Assembly (NCBI GenBank): GCA_947177165.1
Contig: CAMWTP010000001.1
Coordinates: 159,084 to 223,083 of the forward strand
Length of the DNA: 64,000 nt
Origin: an uncultured Lachnospiraceae bacterium
Lineage (GTDB): Bacteria > Bacillota > Clostridia > Lachnospirales > Lachnospiraceae
Reading direction: 5' to 3'
Within the stretch, counting starts at the first letter, position 1. Each line of letters opens with the position of its first letter. Both the position numbers and the translations under genes were made by a program. The notes below the pieces were generated by a model that did no database searches, had not been told where the DNA came from, and saw only the letters and a list, made by a program, of their open reading frames with translations. This document shows, in pieces, positions 20,412 through 29,869 of this stretch.

Positions 20412-21151
20412 TCAGACCATCTCTAAAATCCCGGCTGTCTTCTCAAAATCCTCTATGGATTCTGCTCTCGCCGCAAGCTTGACCCATCTTCCGAGAACTT
20501 CCAAATCTGTCTGCTCCATAATCAGTTTTCGCAGCTCTGACGATGGCTCACCGATATCCTTTAAAAATTCAATTGTATCTTCTGCCTTGCTCTCTGCTTT
20601 TCCTTCCGCTTTTCCTTCTGCTTTTCCTTCCATTCTGCCAACAAGTCTCTGGTCTTCCCACGCCTTACACATATCTGTATTCCTTTCCTTTTTATTCACC
20701 GGAACTTTCAGCCCCGTGAATGTATTAATTGCTGAAACCGCCTCGTTTTCCAGGTTCCTGAACCTTGGATTTCCGCCCAGTACTTCCCCCATTTTCTCCC
20801 TGTCGCCAGATGCCTTTACGACTTCCAGTACTTCCCGCAACGATGTGCGGAATCTCCGAAAATCCGTTATCTCGTATGGAACGATTAGATGTAAATGGTA
20901 ATTATCCACGTACTTCAATATATGCGGATCAGATACTGTAAACATCTCATGCAGGCTCCTCGGTGCATCCCATTCGTCCGCTCCCCAGTACACAGTTAAT
21001 GTAATTACCGGGGTTAACTTATCTTCTTTTCGGAATCCTGAAATAAACTCTTAATCACCTGCCTGCCCTAAAACAGGTAGTAATTAAACAGATCTGCAAA
21101 TCTCTCATTGTTGGATAGAAATTCTTTTGCCTTTGCGTCTTTTGCGCCCAT
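20412..21151 (-). pseudogene. Rpn-like (PD-(D/E)XK transposase-related) gene, inactivated
   Basis: The C-terminal 193 codons are open (YWGADEWDAPRSLHEMF, then a RMEGKAEGKAEGKAE repeat typical of the tail of these proteins). The true start is ATG at 21151 (AGAGG upstream), which encodes MGAKDAKAKEFLSNNERFAD and FNYYLF. An in-frame TAG follows where the family has FNGKQV. The frame resumes as GRQVIKS, then a deletion of perhaps 60-80 codons joins it, out of frame, to FISGFRKEDKLTPVITLTV and the open part. So there is at least one nonsense codon and one internal deletion. The family is abundant and mobile-like in Lachnospiraceae; RpnA of E. coli promotes recA-independent recombination. Confidence 0.75.
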
Positions 21152-21223
21152 ATATGACCTCTTTTCATTGGTTAATTTCAGGTAAAAATGATTGATGCAT
21201 GTTATATCCCATTGTTCAAACAT

Positions 21224-22200
21224 TTAAAGCGAAATTTTTTTCCGCAGCATCTCCACGTCAGCCTGCGTATAACCTGACACCAGTGATGTAATTTCCTCGA
21301 CAGAATAATTCTTTTTAATCATTTCAATCGCAATCTGCTGCTGTAGCGCACTCAATGCCTGATGCTTCTCTTTCTCCGCCTGACGTTTTACCTCTTCTAC
21401 TTCCTGGCGCTTCTCCTCCTCGAAAATCTGTGCTACCTGCGTCACTTCGATCGCCCTCCTTATCCGGTTCGCTGTTTCCATGTCAATAATCTTGTCCGTA
21501 AATACGAGTATTCCTGCCAGTGCAAAAATCTGTTGTTCCCTGTTCTGAATCTTTGCTGCCAAATCCACTATTTCCCGCAGTTTCTTCTGTTTTTCTTCTT
21601 TTTTGTGGTATGACAATGGCAGAACAATAAACTCCATCAATTCCTCATCGCTCAGCAGCTGGTTTTTCTCCACTTTTCCCTTTAGCTGATCGAAAATTTC
21701 CTCGGAATCCAACTCTGCCAGGAATGCGGTCTCTATATTCATCTTTACCGCTCCCATATCGTACTGAGCTGATACACGGCTGCGTTTTATATCACCCGTG
21801 TAGATTAAATCATGCGTACTATAGGACACTTTTGTTTGTCCTGCTGGTATCGGTTTGCAATCCCAGTCAGATAATTCAGATATTTTACCTTATCTTCCTC
21901 ATCGTACTCACTCTCGTAATCCACAAGTGCTACTGTTCCATCCGCAAGTTCGAACAGGTTATCAAGACGGAGCTCGTTCGCCTTCACTGTAGGAATGTTC
22001 GTCGGAAATACCTGATTTATTTCTGGCAGATTTAAACCATATACACGGAATGTTTTCCCTTTAAAATTTTCCGCCAGAAATTTGCCTGTGATATCTTTAT
22101 TCTGGTAAGCGATCTGTCTCTTTTCTTTATTCTGATTCAGCGACTCTTCTTTTAATGCGACACGTCGAATACTGTCTTCTGCCTTTGTTCCTTCTGACAT
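21224..22200 (-). pseudogene. Second Rpn-like gene, single frameshift
   Basis: The N-terminal frame (22200 to about 21805) encodes MSEGTKAEDSIRRVALK and ALVDYESEYDEEDKVKY (the nuclease-core area) and runs to VRMI, then TAA. The continuation is in another frame from about 21812: IYTGDIKRSRVSAQYDMG, ending with the helical C-terminal tail (EEEKRQEVEEVKRQAEKEK). Inserting one base after ATGATT near 21811 would give RMI-V-IYTGDI, the expected family sequence, so the lesion is a one-base deletion (or a sequencing error). Family as for the preceding pseudogene; the exact subfamily is uncertain. Confidence 0.65.
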
Positions 22201-22344
22201 TCATCCCTCTCCTTCAGAGAGGCAAGTATTAGTCCTTTTTACAATAATCATTTATGAAACATATGTTCAAGAACTATTGTAGGTTATTCATTGGAAAATG
22301 TCAAGAAATATTTGCAAAAATATGTTCGCATTATAATATACGGG

Positions 22345-22530
22345 CTATACAACATCTTTATTTTTTTCGGAACCTTTGCGAAGCCAAAGCACATTGTCAT
22401 ATATTTTCACCGCAAACTTCTCCATCTGTTTCCGAATCGATTCTATGAATAATGTTGTCATGATAATACATGTAAATGCACATACCATGTCTGTCAAAAC
22501 AGCTTTTGTCCCCACCAAATCCTTATCCTG
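22345..22530 (-). pseudogene. C-terminal remnant of an acyltransferase-3 gene
   Basis: It encodes KDLVGTKAVLTDMVCAF and FIESIRKQMEK, nearly identical to the C-terminal 50 residues of the intact acyltransferase at 12366-13733 (KDLVGAKAVITDMVCAF, IIESIRKQMEK). Homology stops abruptly on the N-terminal side at KDLVG, where unrelated codons precede it. From here to the SGNH gene at 22898 the AT-rich sequence shows nothing else. Confidence 0.85.
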
Positions 22531-22897
22531 CGACTCCCGAAACGTTAAGAATCTGTAAATATAACATTCTAAAATCTCAATGACCTTGGTGCCTTTCTCA
22601 TAGATTTCCAGTTTATATTCTACAATCAAAACTCAATATAAAACTCATTTCACAATTCCTTTTTTTCTGTCAATTTAACATTACATATTTTAAACTACTA
22701 TATTTATACTAAATACTATAATTGAGCAAATTCCGAAAAAAGCACAAGAAAAATTGAATTATCTTGATCTGAAACAATATACAAGCATTCATAAGAATAT
22801 CTTGGTGTGCATTATGTATTTTTCATGTATATTATTTGTGCATTTATCTATGCTACGAATAAGTATTTGGTAAACTTTTAAATTTGCTCATTTATAG

Positions 22898-24217
22898 CTA
22901 AATAAAAATATTAACTGCCCATATTTCATCTGGAGAATTGCTTAATCGATATTTAATGGTGATTATACCATGTTCCTCCGGTACAATAGAGAAAAAGTTA
23001 TTATTAGCAAAATCTTGAATCTTGCTAGATTCCCCTTCCGTTGGCAATAAGCTGATCTCATATTCCAAATCATCACTTACGCTTGAAACAATTTTACAGT
23101 TCCTAACCAGTTCCCCGTTATTATTTTTACTGTCATGATAACTGATTCCAAACACTGTCGGCTCTAAATTTTCAAGTTTTTCATCATAGGAACTATAAAA
23201 TAATTCCTCTTCCGAAATTTCTCCATTAATGAAATCTGCAAGCAAGTAACTAAATATTTCCGCTCCATAACAATTCAGATGATGTGTATCTCGAAATAAA
23301 GACGATGTATTGGGAAAGTATTTTTCTTTACATAAATTAAAATCATAATAATTGACATTTGTTCCCTTTATTAAACTCTGTACTAATTCCACATACTCAT
23401 CATAATTTCCATCACCTGCGAGCAAATAATTGGGCATTGGTACTGATATTAACGTCAAAGCAATCTCCCTTTCGTCGCAGAATGCAATAATATCTTCCAG
23501 AGAACGAAACCAGTCTTCCGAAATATTGCTAAGGTTTATACCACTCCATCCGTCTTTAGAAAAGTAATTCCAGTCTTCAATAACCCCCTTATTTGCAACA
23601 TAACCTTTCCCATCATACCATTCTGACTCCTTTGTTATATATGCATATTCATAGTTTTTGTAAGCGTCAGATGCCTTTTTTATAATTAAATCCTTTACAC
23701 AATCTGCATCAAAGAACTGATACCAATTTCTTCTTGCCAAAATAAAACTATTAGGATAATGACCTTTTGCCGAAGCATTAAGAAGATACTGCACTTTATC
23801 CAGAGATGGTCTCAGATAATCTGAAATAATGTATGTCTGAGTCATCTCTGTACGAGCTTTGTATGTGGCAAATGAAACATTATAATAAAGTTCCAAATAA
23901 ATATGCTTTACATCGTGATATCTTGCAGTTTCTTTAATAACCATAAATGAACCATCTAAGTTTTGGGCGGATGTACCTCCATTAAATGTATTCACTTCCA
24001 GCTTTTCATCAAATATTTTAGGAATAAAACTCCTATAACAATGCGATGAACCAACAAACAGAATATCTATGTTATCCTGATCATACATTTCATGAAATGC
24101 AACTCTTGTATAAGATGCAGTGTCATCTATCAAAATATATCGAAAAAATTTTCCACAACCGATAAGCGCTGCACAAAACAATAAACTGGATAATATACAT
24201 CTTACGTTCCTTTTCAT
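22898..24217 (-). CDS. SGNH/DltD-like exported protein, MBOAT partner
   Basis: 439 residues with an N-terminal signal anchor (to about residue 25). The SGNH-type block I is DILFVGSSHCYRSFIPKIF (about residue 55). Next comes FNGGTSAQNLDGSFMV, in the position of the family's GGQ/N block. The C-terminal catalytic-type block is DTHHLNCYGAEIFS (about residue 311, D-x-x-H). A beta-rich tail of about 90 residues follows, longer than in the paralogue at 28752. AGGAGGG precedes the ATG. It lies 17 bp downstream of an MBOAT gene. AlgI/AlgJ and DltB/DltD pairs show that such proteins complete transfer of an acyl group to an extracytoplasmic polymer. Confidence 0.8.
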   Translation of the reverse strand: MKRNVRCILSSLLFCAALIGCGKFFRYILIDDTASYTRVAFHEMYDQDNIDILFVGSSHCYRSFIPKIFDEKLEVNTFNGGTSAQNLDGSFMVIKETARYHDVKHIYLELYYNVSFATYKARTEMTQTYIISDYLRPSLDKVQYLLNASAKGHYPNSFILARRNWYQFFDADCVKDLIIKKASDAYKNYEYAYITKESEWYDGKGYVANKGVIEDWNYFSKDGWSGINLSNISEDWFRSLEDIIAFCDEREIALTLISVPMPNYLLAGDGNYDEYVELVQSLIKGTNVNYYDFNLCKEKYFPNTSSLFRDTHHLNCYGAEIFSYLLADFINGEISEEELFYSSYDEKLENLEPTVFGISYHDSKNNNGELVRNCKIVSSVSDDLEYEISLLPTEGESSKIQDFANNNFFSIVPEEHGIITIKYRLSNSPDEIWAVNIFI

Positions 24218-24234
24218 CTACAGACATATCCCTC

Positions 24235-25704
24235 CTAAAACTGAAAATAAATAAATTGACTGCTGTCATAGCCAATACCATAAATTCCAAACAGAATGGT
24301 ACTCCATATTAGACCCAAATACAAAATCCATCGAAACCAAAGTGTTTGCCGGTTTACTAAAAGAAATACGCTTTCTCCTCTCTCGTGTATCATATCGACT
24401 AAGATGAGAACAAAAATTCCAAAGAAAAGCATAAACCAGTTTCCTCTATCCAACCCAATCTCGAAAATACTTGTTGTCTGAAACGTAGTAAGCATTTGTC
24501 GAAAGATACCATAAGCATGACGTAAATGGTCCACAGCAAAAAGTACCCATGCAAAATCCACCAAAATGAAAATAACAATTGCCTTTCCCAATCTCTGGCT
24601 AAAAGAAGAATGCGCGATATCTTTTTCTTCTATTTTTAACTTCTTCAGAACTCGATTTTTAAATTTTGCAGCAATCTGATAGGCTCCATGGAGCAATCCC
24701 CATGCCAAAAAATGCCAGCTTGCTCCATGCCACAGGCCACTCACACCAAAAACAATAAAAATATTGACATACTGTCGAAGAGTCCCTTTCCGATTTCCGC
24801 CCAGTGGTATATATAAATAATCTGTAAACCATGAAGTGAGTGAAATGTGCCACCTCCGCCAAAAATCTGCTATACTGACTGCAAAATAGGGCTGCTTAAA
24901 ATTCTGCATCAGCGAAAAACCCATGACACGAGCCGCACCGCGGGCAATATTTGTATATCCGCCAAAATCACAATATATCTGGAATGCAAACAAAATAGAA
25001 GCAACTGCCAATTCAAAAAAACCATAATTTCCATAATTTCGGTATACCTGATTGACAAGAATAGAAGCCCTGTCAGCAATGAATAATTTCTGAAACAGTC
25101 CCCAAAACATTAATAACAGACCATCCCGAACACGATTAAAGTCCCAAAGTTCTGTTTCTGTTATCTTCTGAATCTGGCGAAGCAGATTCCCTGACCTTTC
25201 GATTGGTCCAGCCACTAACTGTGGGAAGAAAGAAACAAATAACGCATACTTCAAAATATTTTGCTCTGCCTTGATATTTCCTTTATACACATCAAGCGTA
25301 TAACTTAATGCCTGAAATGTATAAAAAGAAATCCCCACCGGAAGAAGCAAGTCCAGCCTCTTGTCTATCGTACCCAAACCCAGATAGTCTGTAATGTAGC
25401 TCAACGTCCGCAATGCAAAATCCGCATACTTAAATATGCATAATATTGCCAGGTTACTCATTAGTGAAACTGCTACTACAAGTTTCTTTCCATATTTTCC
25501 TTTCACTTTTTCCATCAGAAGTCCACTGATAAATGTAATGACTGTAGAAAAAGCAATCAGGACAGCGTACTTTGGGTTCCAACTCATATAAAAATAGTAA
25601 CTGGCAATTAACAGCCACAAAGTTCTCATTCCCTTTGGTATAATAAAAAATATTACTGTCACTATCGGGAAAAAAATTAAAAAATCAATAGAGTTAAATA
25701 ACAT
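24235..25704 (-). CDS. MBOAT O-acyltransferase (AlgI/DltB type), copy 1
   Basis: 489 residues starting at ATG 25704 (AAGGTGA upstream; the paralogue at 28269 also begins MLFNS). About 11 membrane helices. The central motif is FWRRWHISLTSWFTDYLYIP, and the catalytic histidine lies in SGLWHGASWHFLAWG (about residue 321). MBOATs of this type pull an acyl group across the membrane and pass it to a polymer, usually with an SGNH partner; the gene for one follows 17 bp downstream. It starts its own transcription unit with a strong promoter 54 bp upstream. It is clearly homologous to copy 2 over its full length. Confidence 0.93.
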   Translation of the reverse strand: MLFNSIDFLIFFPIVTVIFFIIPKGMRTLWLLIASYYFYMSWNPKYAVLIAFSTVITFISGLLMEKVKGKYGKKLVVAVSLMSNLAILCIFKYADFALRTLSYITDYLGLGTIDKRLDLLLPVGISFYTFQALSYTLDVYKGNIKAEQNILKYALFVSFFPQLVAGPIERSGNLLRQIQKITETELWDFNRVRDGLLLMFWGLFQKLFIADRASILVNQVYRNYGNYGFFELAVASILFAFQIYCDFGGYTNIARGAARVMGFSLMQNFKQPYFAVSIADFWRRWHISLTSWFTDYLYIPLGGNRKGTLRQYVNIFIVFGVSGLWHGASWHFLAWGLLHGAYQIAAKFKNRVLKKLKIEEKDIAHSSFSQRLGKAIVIFILVDFAWVLFAVDHLRHAYGIFRQMLTTFQTTSIFEIGLDRGNWFMLFFGIFVLILVDMIHERGESVFLLVNRQTLWFRWILYLGLIWSTILFGIYGIGYDSSQFIYFQF

Positions 25705-25757
25705 TTTATCCGTCACCTTTCAACTTCTCTATACGCTCTTTCCTTAACCGCTAAGTT

Positions 25758-25786
25758 ATTATAATATACATTGTCTTTTTTTTCAA
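25758..25786 (-). promoter_or_regulatory. Promoter of the MBOAT copy 1/SGNH pair (shared module)
   Basis: TTGAAA (25781-25786), 17 bp, TATAAT (25758-25763) on the minus strand. The A/T-rich region just upstream of the -35 (25787-25830) matches that of the 52.2 kb promoter, including CATTTTTACAT and CTTTTGT. Confidence 0.75.
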
Positions 25787-25952
25787 CTTTTCCACCATTT
25801 TTACATTTTTCAGCATAACTTTTGTATATTATTTCCAAAAATTAATTACTTTTTTGTTGAATATATAGTATGAAACTCTTTACCTTTTCCGTGGCAGGTG
25901 TGCAGACCATATCGAGGAAAGGATGGCTAATGTTGTATAAAAGACTTGTTGT

Positions 25953-26210
25953 ATGGAAACTATTGATAAAATGCTGCAGCTTGTACTGGAGCAGCCTGCC
26001 GACCAGAAAATGTACCGTTTTGGCAGGTCATCGGAAAGGCACGTGACAGAGAAGCAAATATCGTTCATGGAAGCTGATAGGGAGATTGTTTTTTAATGGA
26101 TCGAAAATCGTGGCAAATGAAGAAGCGATAACAGAAAACAGGAAGCTCATTTACACAAGACATGAAAAAAGAAAAAGGAAAACGCAAAAAAAACATGGCA
26201 GGAATCCTTG
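25953..26210 (+). pseudogene. IS66-type transposase (TnpC) N-terminal remnant
   Basis: The plus strand encodes KMLQLVLEQPADQKMYRFG, then RSSERHVTEKQISFMEA and DREIVFF. This matches the IS66 TnpC region usually written as FGRKSEK...QLSLFNEAE. It stops with TAA at about 26096. The next frame continues GSKIVANEEAITENRKL and TRHEKRKRKTQKKHG, which resembles the basic segment that follows in TnpC. The rest of the element and its inverted repeats are missing. It is the only insertion-sequence trace I can name in the window. Confidence 0.55.
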
Positions 26211-26244
26211 TCATTAAAATAGAGCACACCATGACAAAGAAACA

Positions 26245-26550
26245 ACTTTTTCCCCCACTAAATCCTTGTGAAAAAAAGTATTCCATATCATTATTAAACG
26301 ATCAGAATATCCGAAATATCTCCCAATGGGAAAATTCTATGTAAGAAATTACGCTATTCCCATTCAATTTTATTTTACAGAAAATTATAAGCAATGCCGC
26401 GAATAACACAACCATAACAGTTAAGTTCGAATGCCAGAAATATGTATCCTTCGTTGTTATCTGATCACTAATTCCGTTTCCTAGCATAAATATTATAAAA
26501 AGCAGAAGTAAAAGCCATATGCAAATCCACTATGCAATACAAAATTATTA
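26245..26550 (-). pseudogene. Middle remnant of an acyltransferase-3 gene
   Basis: Part of it is open and encodes GNGISDQITTKDTYFWHSN, LTVMVVLFAALLIIFCKIK and NGNSVISYI. It aligns with NGISNQIKMKNTYFWSPN through NENSVISYI of the intact acyltransferase (12366-13733). It then degrades, with matching DNA again around CCCCCACTAAATCCTT (the KDLVG codons). Homology ends at exactly the point where the other remnant (22345-22530) begins, so the two may once have been one gene. The following 26577-26770 is a GC-richer islet with no recognisable gene. Confidence 0.8.
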
Positions 26551-26778
26551 TCTGCATTTTCATAAAATAGTCTATATTTAAAGCATACATTCGGAATGGT
26601 AACCCATACCTGATACGTTGTCGTCAGTCAACGATGCACGATGCCACCGCACCGCCTCCTTCCTGCGTCTTGCCGACTGACAAAATGTCCGACACTGGCA
26701 GCGCAGTTTTTGTCTAGATAGAGTACTATAGCGTGTTTGAAAATTTTTTATAATAAAACTGTCCATTAAGCTACCGTA

Positions 26779-28269
26779 TCAAAACTGAAAGTATATAAAC
26801 TGACTGGCATCATATACTGAACCATAAATTCCAAAGATGATAATACTAAAAATCAACAAATAATATACCGCCCACCGAAACCATGTTTCCTGTCGGCCGA
26901 TCAGAGCATATAACGAATACTTCTTCTCATGAATAATATCTATTATTATCAATAAAATAATAGTTAAAATCAAGAGCGACAAGTCTTTTTCATCCAAACC
27001 CAAAACATAAATACTACTTGCCAAAAAGAAATGTGAACACATCTGTTTTATTATACGGAGAGCATTTGGCAATCCATCCGCCGCAAAGAACAACCACGCA
27101 AAATCGACCAGAATAAAAGTCACAAAAGCTTTTCTCAACCACTGGCTTAAAGAAAGTTCACTTGAATTTACCTTTTTACTCCAATTAAAGTGTTCCTGCA
27201 TTCTTTTCTTCAAATCACCACAAACCTGATAAATACCATGCAAGCATCCCCATACTATAAAACTCCAACTTGCACCATGCCATAAACCACTTACACCAAA
27301 AACAATCAGAATATTAATATATTTCCGCAATTGTCCTTTTCGATTCCCACCTAGCGGAACATACAAATAATCTGTAAACCATGAAGTAAGTGAGATATGC
27401 CATCTGCGCCAAAATTCCTTTATGCTGGTGGCAAGATACGGCTGACTGAAATTTTTCATCAGTGAAAATCCCATAACCTGTGCTGCACCTCTTGCAATAT
27501 CAGAGTAACCGCCAAAATCACAATATATTTGAAATGCAAATAAAATAGTAGCAAAGGAAATTTCGACAAATCCGTATTTTGTATAATTAGTATATACCTG
27601 CTTTACAAGAATTGCTGCCCTGTCTGCAATCACCATTTTCTGAAACAGACCCCAAAACATTAAGATTATTCCATCCCTAACCCGCTCGCTATCCCATCGT
27701 ATTTTTTCTGTCTCCTGAACCTGCCTCAGCAAATTATTCGATCTCTCAATTGGTCCTGCAACAAGCTGTGGAAAAAAAGAGACAAATAACGCGTATTTAA
27801 AAATATTTTTTTCTGCCACAATTTCTCCACGATATACATCCAATGTATAGCTCAATGCTTGAAATGTATAAAAGGAAATCCCCACTGGAAGAAGAAAATC
27901 AAAATGGTAATCTATCGTTTCGATACCAAATTCACGCAACACCATATTAACATTATATAGAAAAAAATTACCATACTTGAAAAAAGCAAGAACAGCAAGA
28001 TTAATCACCAGACTTCCTGCCACACATATTTTTTTATTTCTTTCCTTATGTACGGTGTGGACCATATTACATTTCTCAATCCATATTCCGCTAAGATATG
28101 TAACACATGTCGAAAGAGCAATCAATACCGCATACTTCGGATTCCAGCTCATATAAAAGTAGTAACTACTGATTAACAGCCAGATATAACGCATTTTTTT
28201 AGGAATAATATAAAACAACACAACTACAATTGGAAAGAAAATTAAAAATTGAAACGAATTAAATAACAT
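26779..28269 (-). CDS. MBOAT O-acyltransferase (AlgI/DltB type), copy 2
   Basis: 496 residues, about 11 membrane helices, full-length homologue of copy 1. Motifs are FWRRWHISLTSWFTDYLYVP and SGLWHGASWSFIVWGCLHG (catalytic histidine about residue 328). It is the last gene of its transcription unit. Downstream lies only decayed sequence, and its upstream neighbour at 28285-28740 is a decayed SGNH gene, so this MBOAT has lost its own partner. It may be served by the SGNH protein at 28752 or 22898, or be on the way to loss. Confidence 0.93.
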   Translation of the reverse strand: MLFNSFQFLIFFPIVVVLFYIIPKKMRYIWLLISSYYFYMSWNPKYAVLIALSTCVTYLSGIWIEKCNMVHTVHKERNKKICVAGSLVINLAVLAFFKYGNFFLYNVNMVLREFGIETIDYHFDFLLPVGISFYTFQALSYTLDVYRGEIVAEKNIFKYALFVSFFPQLVAGPIERSNNLLRQVQETEKIRWDSERVRDGIILMFWGLFQKMVIADRAAILVKQVYTNYTKYGFVEISFATILFAFQIYCDFGGYSDIARGAAQVMGFSLMKNFSQPYLATSIKEFWRRWHISLTSWFTDYLYVPLGGNRKGQLRKYINILIVFGVSGLWHGASWSFIVWGCLHGIYQVCGDLKKRMQEHFNWSKKVNSSELSLSQWLRKAFVTFILVDFAWLFFAADGLPNALRIIKQMCSHFFLASSIYVLGLDEKDLSLLILTIILLIIIDIIHEKKYSLYALIGRQETWFRWAVYYLLIFSIIIFGIYGSVYDASQFIYFQF

Positions 28270-28284
28270 ATTCTAACCTCACTT

Positions 28285-28740
28285 TAGCTCCTCGCACATA
28301 GAAGCATCTATAATGGGAAACGCTGTAAATTCTTTTGCCTCTTCATTTCCGAACATAACCCCCGATTTAAGTTGTTATCGGTTCAAATAGCTTTTGTTAA
28401 TTCTTTCAATTGACTATGAAAGAACAGCAAGGAATAAAAATATTCTTTTTTCCTCCGCCGTAGCCAGGTTTTGTATCGCATTTAGTTTATCTTTATTCCA
28501 TGGCATTCAATCAATTGTAATATACCCAACAATCCCCAGTTTCGATGCACTATAATATTTAATACATCTACCACAATAACTTTAGGCGACTGATAATTCA
28601 GCGCCTGCTTAATTTGTATAATAGGTACTTAATAATGGTTGTCCACCAACTGCAATATTCCATGATGCAATTCCTTGTTCGTCTGCAGGTCAAACGAAAG
28701 CTCCAATGTTGGACTATACGTGGATCCAGATATGTCCTTA
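28285..28740 (-). pseudogene. Decayed SGNH/DltD-like gene
   Basis: In shifting frames the minus strand encodes GIASWNIAVGGQPLLSTYY, then after a one-base shift QALNYQSPKVIVVDVL, then DKLNAIQNLATAEEK, then FYSLLFFHSQLKELTK. These align in order with residues about 60-180 of the intact SGNH protein next to it: SYSLANGGQSLAINYW, NALRYQNPKLVVVDI, DKVNCIMDLTEPDE and RMYHSRWKELTE. A last open piece ends ASMCEELK before the MBOAT at 28269. At least three frame changes make it non-functional. Confidence 0.8.
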
Positions 28741-28751
28741 TCGCTTTTTCA

Positions 28752-29819
28752 CTATTCATCCTCCCGCATCGTAGAATTTAATTTGTCTTGAATATAAACC
28801 TCATAAACAAGGTATGCATCCCCCCAATTCTTATAGGAAGGATCATTTCTTCTGTCCGCGATATTATAATTTTCCGAAATACGCTTTCCGAAATAATGTG
28901 TCATTTTGCAGTTTCCCCAATAATTCATATGCCCCCAATCAGAATAATCCTCCTCAAAATCAATTCCCATTTCATCTATCTCATGAAAAAAATTTATATA
29001 TGATAAATTATTCTCAGAAGCATAATCATAAAAGCCATTCCATAAGCGTTGAAGCTCTTCTCCGTTACCGTGGTTAGTCTCCCCTGTAGCATAAGATGGT
29101 ACTTTAATAAAAAGTAATTCGCAATTTTGCTTTTCACATAATGAAATTATTTTTTCAATATACTCTATGGAAATTTTATACTCATCTACACTTTTCTTAT
29201 CCGTTTTTTCTAATACCAATAACTTCTCAACCGGCGGATTGTTGGAATTATCGTTCCATTTGTTAAAATTTACAGCTCCTCCTTTATTAATACTCGTAAT
29301 TTTCTTAAAATCATTTTCAGTCAATTCCTTCCATCTGGAATGATACATGCGAATGTTTAACAAATAATCCAACCATTCATCAGGTTCTGTCAAATCCATA
29401 ATACAATTAACCTTATCTATGGAAAATGGAATATTATCCACAAACTGTGACAACCTAGCCGGCTGGCCCGCCAATATATCCTGCATATGTAAATAAGATA
29501 TATCTACCACAACTAATTTAGGATTTTGATATCGTAAAGCATTCTTTAAGCACCAGTAATTGATTGCCAGTGATTGTCCCCCGTTTGCCAGACTATAAGA
29601 AGTATAGCCATACTCCTTATAAAGCTCTAAAGGAGAGACTGACACATCCAGGCTACTCGGTCCGATTAGTAAAATGTCTATAGAATTTTTCTGTTCTTGA
29701 AAAAAAGGTGCCTCTCTGTTGGCAGCTGTTTTATCACGAAGCACATAGCTTATTTTCGAAAACAATACCTGACCTAACAGTATAAAAATACATAGTTTTA
29801 TCGTATACTTCCATTTCAT
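28752..29819 (-). CDS. SGNH/DltD-like exported protein of the FkbH-ACP-MBOAT module
   Basis: 355 residues with an N-terminal membrane anchor (about 5-22). Block I is IDILLIGPSSLDVSVSPLEL (about residue 48), block II YSLANGGQSLAINYW, and the C-terminal block SDWGHMNYWGNCKM (about residue 296) carries the D-x-x-H pair. The ribosome binding site GAGGGAAAG precedes ATG 29819. It lies 51 bp downstream of the third MBOAT and closes the gene set FkbH, ACP, VOC, MBOAT, SGNH. By analogy to DltD it would accept the acyl group exported by the MBOAT or complete its transfer to the glycan. That role is inference; the fold call is good. Confidence 0.8.
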   Translation of the reverse strand: MKWKYTIKLCIFILLGQVLFSKISYVLRDKTAANREAPFFQEQKNSIDILLIGPSSLDVSVSPLELYKEYGYTSYSLANGGQSLAINYWCLKNALRYQNPKLVVVDISYLHMQDILAGQPARLSQFVDNIPFSIDKVNCIMDLTEPDEWLDYLLNIRMYHSRWKELTENDFKKITSINKGGAVNFNKWNDNSNNPPVEKLLVLEKTDKKSVDEYKISIEYIEKIISLCEKQNCELLFIKVPSYATGETNHGNGEELQRLWNGFYDYASENNLSYINFFHEIDEMGIDFEEDYSDWGHMNYWGNCKMTHYFGKRISENYNIADRRNDPSYKNWGDAYLVYEVYIQDKLNSTMREDE

Positions 29820-29869
29820 TTTCTTTCCCTCAACAACTAATTTTATAAATTAATAAATAAAAGAATATT

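Noticed and set aside
20590..20632. Short tandem repeat in the Rpn-like pseudogene, at first taken for a possible CRISPR or VNTR
   Set aside because: It encodes the EGKAEGKAEGKAE tail common in this protein family, with a 12-bp unit and no spacers; it is not a CRISPR array.
26578..26766. 62-codon minus-strand frame in the GC-rich islet
   Set aside because: No ribosome binding site, no family and no coding character; kept only as an odd-composition segment.
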